Source of the DNA: Wenyingzhuangia sp. 2_MG-2023
GTDB lineage: Bacteria; Bacteroidota; Bacteroidia; Flavobacteriales; Flavobacteriaceae
Direction: 5' to 3'
Length of the DNA: 64,000 nucleotides
NCBI RefSeq assembly: GCF_030548295.1
Contig: NZ_JAUOSB010000010.1
Span: 53,688-117,687 of the forward strand
Shown: positions 61,964-64,000 of the stretch, piece after piece
Layout of the letters: the number at the start of each line of letters is the position of its first letter
Numbering within the stretch: position 1 is the first letter of the stretch
Made by a program: the position numbers and the translations under genes
Notes under the pieces: model-generated
What the model saw: the letters and a program-made list of their open reading frames with translations, nothing else
Databases searched by the model: none
What the model was told of the DNA's origin: nothing

Positions 61964-63307
61964 ATGAGTTTATCAAATTTAAATGCCATCTCTCCAATTG
62001 ATGGAAGATATAGAGGAAAGGTAGAATCTTTAGCTGCTTACTATTCTGAAGAAGCATTGATTAAATACAGAGTAAAAGTTGAAATTGAATATTTTATTGC
62101 TTTGTGTGAAATTCCATTACCACAATTAGAGGATTTTAATACAAACTTATATGAAGATTTAAGAAAAATATATCAAGACTTTACCTCTGCTGATGCTCAA
62201 AAAATTAAAGACATTGAAAGCGTTACCAACCACGATGTAAAAGCTGTTGAATATTTTATAAAAGAAAAATTTGATGCCTTAGATTTGCAACCGTTTAAAG
62301 AATTCATCCATTTTGGATTGACTTCTCAAGATATTAACAACACCGCAATTCCGTTGTCTGTTAAAGATATGTTTGATGAAGTTTACGATAGTGAATTAGA
62401 AACTGTTGTGACCAAATTAAACGAACTAGCCACAGAATGGGATGATGTTTCTATGTTGGCACGTACGCATGGTCAACCAGCATCTCCTACTCGTTTAGGA
62501 AAAGAAATTAGAGTTTTTGTAGAACGTATCAATCAACAAATAACCTTATTGAAACAAGTTCCTCATGCTGCTAAATTTGGTGGAGCTACAGGAAATTACA
62601 ATGCTCATCATGTTGCTTACCCAAATATTGATTGGAAATCTTTTGGGACGGATTTTGTTGAAAACAAATTAGGTTTACACCACTCTTTTCCTACAACTCA
62701 AATTGAGCACTACGACCATATGGCTGCCATTTTTGATGCTGTAAAAAGAATCAACACCATTATTATTGATTTAGACAGAGATGTTTGGACTTATGTTTCT
62801 AACGATTACTTTAAGCAAAAAATTAAAAAAGGAGAAGTAGGATCTTCTGCCATGCCACACAAAGTAAATCCTATTGATTTTGAAAATTCTGAAGGAAATT
62901 TAGGGTTGGCAAATGCTATTTTTGAACACTTAGCTATTAAGTTGCCTGTATCTAGATTACAGCGTGATTTGACAGATTCTACCGTTCTTAGAAATATTGG
63001 AGTTCCTTTTGGACATACATTAATTGGTTTTGCTTCTACTTTAAAAGGTTTGAGTAAATTGTTAATTAACCGCGATGCTTTTGCTAAAGACTTAGAAAAC
63101 AACTGGGCTGTAGTTGCAGAAGCAATTCAAACAATTTTACGTAGAGAAGCCTATCCAAATCCGTACGAAGCTTTGAAAGGGTTGACACGTGTAAATGAAA
63201 AAATTACAGGAACTACCATTGCTAATTTTATTGATACCTTAGAGGTTTCTGATGAAATTAAAGCTGAATTAAAGGTTATTACACCTAGTAATTATACAGG
63301 AATTTAA
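61964..63307 (+). CDS. purB: adenylosuccinate lyase
   Basis: A 447-residue lyase used twice in purine synthesis: SAICAR to AICAR, and adenylosuccinate to AMP, each releasing fumarate. Marks are SPIDGRYRGKVESL at the N-terminus, TNHDVKAVEYFIKEKF, the His in MLARTHGQPASPTRLGKEI (about residue 167), and the flexible signature loop GSSAMPHKVNPIDFENSEGNLG (about residues 291-312). Length fits the E. coli-type (456 residues). The start at MSLSNLNAISP is chosen over an in-frame ATG 13 codons upstream because a promoter box lies between them. Confidence 0.96.
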   Translation: MSLSNLNAISPIDGRYRGKVESLAAYYSEEALIKYRVKVEIEYFIALCEIPLPQLEDFNTNLYEDLRKIYQDFTSADAQKIKDIESVTNHDVKAVEYFIKEKFDALDLQPFKEFIHFGLTSQDINNTAIPLSVKDMFDEVYDSELETVVTKLNELATEWDDVSMLARTHGQPASPTRLGKEIRVFVERINQQITLLKQVPHAAKFGGATGNYNAHHVAYPNIDWKSFGTDFVENKLGLHHSFPTTQIEHYDHMAAIFDAVKRINTIIIDLDRDVWTYVSNDYFKQKIKKGEVGSSAMPHKVNPIDFENSEGNLGLANAIFEHLAIKLPVSRLQRDLTDSTVLRNIGVPFGHTLIGFASTLKGLSKLLINRDAFAKDLENNWAVVAEAIQTILRREAYPNPYEALKGLTRVNEKITGTTIANFIDTLEVSDEIKAELKVITPSNYTGI

Positions 63308-63310
63308 TTG

Positions 63311-63676
63311 ATGAAATTAGTTATATACACCTTTGCAATATTCGTTTTTGGTTCTTGTTCTACAGGAAGTAAAACGAATATTGCTTCTTTTAAAGAAGGT
63401 AATTTTAAAACTTATTTAGGAGCTCGTAAAGACAGCTCATACTTTTCTAGAACTCACAACCTTCAAATAGAACACTACAAAAATCAAGTAGATACTTTTT
63501 CTATTACCTGGAAATCTGATTTTGAATACGAATTGAGAAAAGTAAACCCTCAAAGCAAACTAGACAGTATTCCATTTATTGTAAAAATTACAGGTTTTAA
63601 AGAAAACTCTTACCAATTTAAAGGCTCTTATTTAGGCAGCAACTTTAAACAAGAAGGAATTACTTACAAAAAATAG
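63311..63676 (+). CDS. small hypothetical lipoprotein downstream of purB
   Basis: A 121-residue protein with a signal ending at Cys16 (FGSCS), so a probable lipoprotein. The rest is a compact beta-rich domain (SFKEGNFKTYLG, SRTHNLQIEHYKNQVDTFSITWKSDFEYEL, then FIVKITGFKENSYQFKGSYLGSNFKQEG). Similar small proteins sit behind purB in other flavobacteria, and some carry a misleading topoisomerase name in databases (from memory); nothing here supports that. ATG lies 3 bases after the purB stop, so it is co-transcribed. Function unknown. Confidence 0.8.
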   Translation: MKLVIYTFAIFVFGSCSTGSKTNIASFKEGNFKTYLGARKDSSYFSRTHNLQIEHYKNQVDTFSITWKSDFEYELRKVNPQSKLDSIPFIVKITGFKENSYQFKGSYLGSNFKQEGITYKK

Positions 63677-63939
63677 AATAAACCTTTTGTTTTTTACTTT
63701 TCTACTGCTTTAAAAAGCCTCTCTTTCACTTTTTTACTGTTGTATATAGTTACGTTTGTATGTAATTACTTTACACAATGCTAACAATGCTCAGTTTTAT
63801 TCTAGAAACAGCATTTAAAATTCGTTTAAAAACAATACTTTTAGATTTGATAAAAGTAATTTTATAGTAATGTTGTCTATGAGTTTTGACAGGATAACAT
63901 TATCTTAAGTGAATATATAACGAGTTGTAAACCATTGCT
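63677..63939. other. non-coding stretch
   Basis: About 260 AT-rich bases with no convincing gene. A TACGTTTG (63751-63758) could be a -7 box for whatever lies to the right. No clear hairpin follows the lipoprotein gene. Confidence 0.4.
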
Positions 63940-64000
63940 TTGAAATTGGAAAAAATATTGAACTATATTGCTTTCATTCTACTCTCAATAACTTCTTTTG
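63940..64000 (+). CDS. possible 5' end of an exported protein, cut by the window edge
   Basis: From a TTG codon at 63940 the frame stays open to the right edge and reads like a signal peptide (basic start, then NYIAFILLSITSF). There is no ATG, and only about 20 codons are visible, so this is a weak call. Confidence 0.25.
   Translation, partial: MKLEKILNYIAFILLSITSF

Overview
The window looks like chromosomal DNA of a marine member of the Flavobacteriaceae (Bacteroidota). The grounds are AT-rich DNA, many genes preceded by the Bacteroidota -7 box TAnnTTTG instead of a Shine-Dalgarno sequence, two proteins ending in type IX secretion (T9SS) sorting domains, Bacteroidota-style lipoprotein signals, and the family forms of DnaJ and RNase P RNA. 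A secreted GH86 porphyranase/agarase points to life on red-algal polysaccharide. The genus cannot be fixed from the sequence. I saw no insertion sequence, prophage, CRISPR array or tRNA gene.

Layout. 1-6.4 kb: a co-directional secreted/periplasmic cassette of planctomycete-like type: DUF1553 protein (cut by the window edge), Tat-exported DUF1501 protein, Tat-exported NHL-propeller protein, a membrane protein fusing DUF2231, a c-type heme domain and leucine-rich repeats, and a di-heme peroxidase lipoprotein. 6.5-14 kb: MscS-type channel, THUMP RNA methyltransferase, a small methyltransferase, ZIP metal transporter, alginate-export-type porin, orphan molybdate-type binding lipoprotein and HPP membrane protein. 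14-22 kb: PEBP-like protein, DPP IV-type peptidase, CDF transporter, KTSC protein, GH1 beta-glucosidase, YihY/BrkB membrane protein, nadC. 22-25.6 kb: NTF2-like protein, rlmH, rdgB and a FecCD/FecE-type ABC importer pair. 25.6-31 kb: two unrelated aconitases in tandem (mitochondrial type and AcnB type). 31.2-34.7 kb: RNase P RNA (minus strand), dnaJ, grpE, holA. 34.7-36.9 kb: HsdR_N-like nuclease-fold protein, GT2 glycosyltransferase, rluF.

36.9-42.7 kb: an arginine/proline catabolic set (rocD, arginase, putA) that would turn arginine into ornithine, glutamate semialdehyde and glutamate. 42.7-43.3 kb is a non-coding stretch with two palindromes. 43.3-51.2 kb: DEAD-box helicase, threonylcarbamoyl-AMP synthase, a small acidic protein, MATE exporter, CsaA-like tRNA-binding protein, peptide-binding lipoprotein, mtaB, alpha/beta hydrolase. 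51.2-55.7 kb: lytic transglycosylase, then a fibronectin-type lipoprotein paired with the T9SS-secreted GH86 enzyme. 55.7-64 kb: DUF1456 protein, nitronate monooxygenase-like protein, T9SS-secreted subtilisin, mnmA, a MORN protein with a long array of a 22-24-residue repeat, purB and a small lipoprotein.

Most of the window is ordinary flavobacterial core genome. The parts most worth a second look are the planctomycete-like cytochrome cassette, the MORN/DEEIL repeat protein, a perfect-arm palindrome over the putative acnB promoter, inverted repeats before grpE, the reduced zinc finger of DnaJ, and the orphan GH86/lipoprotein pair.
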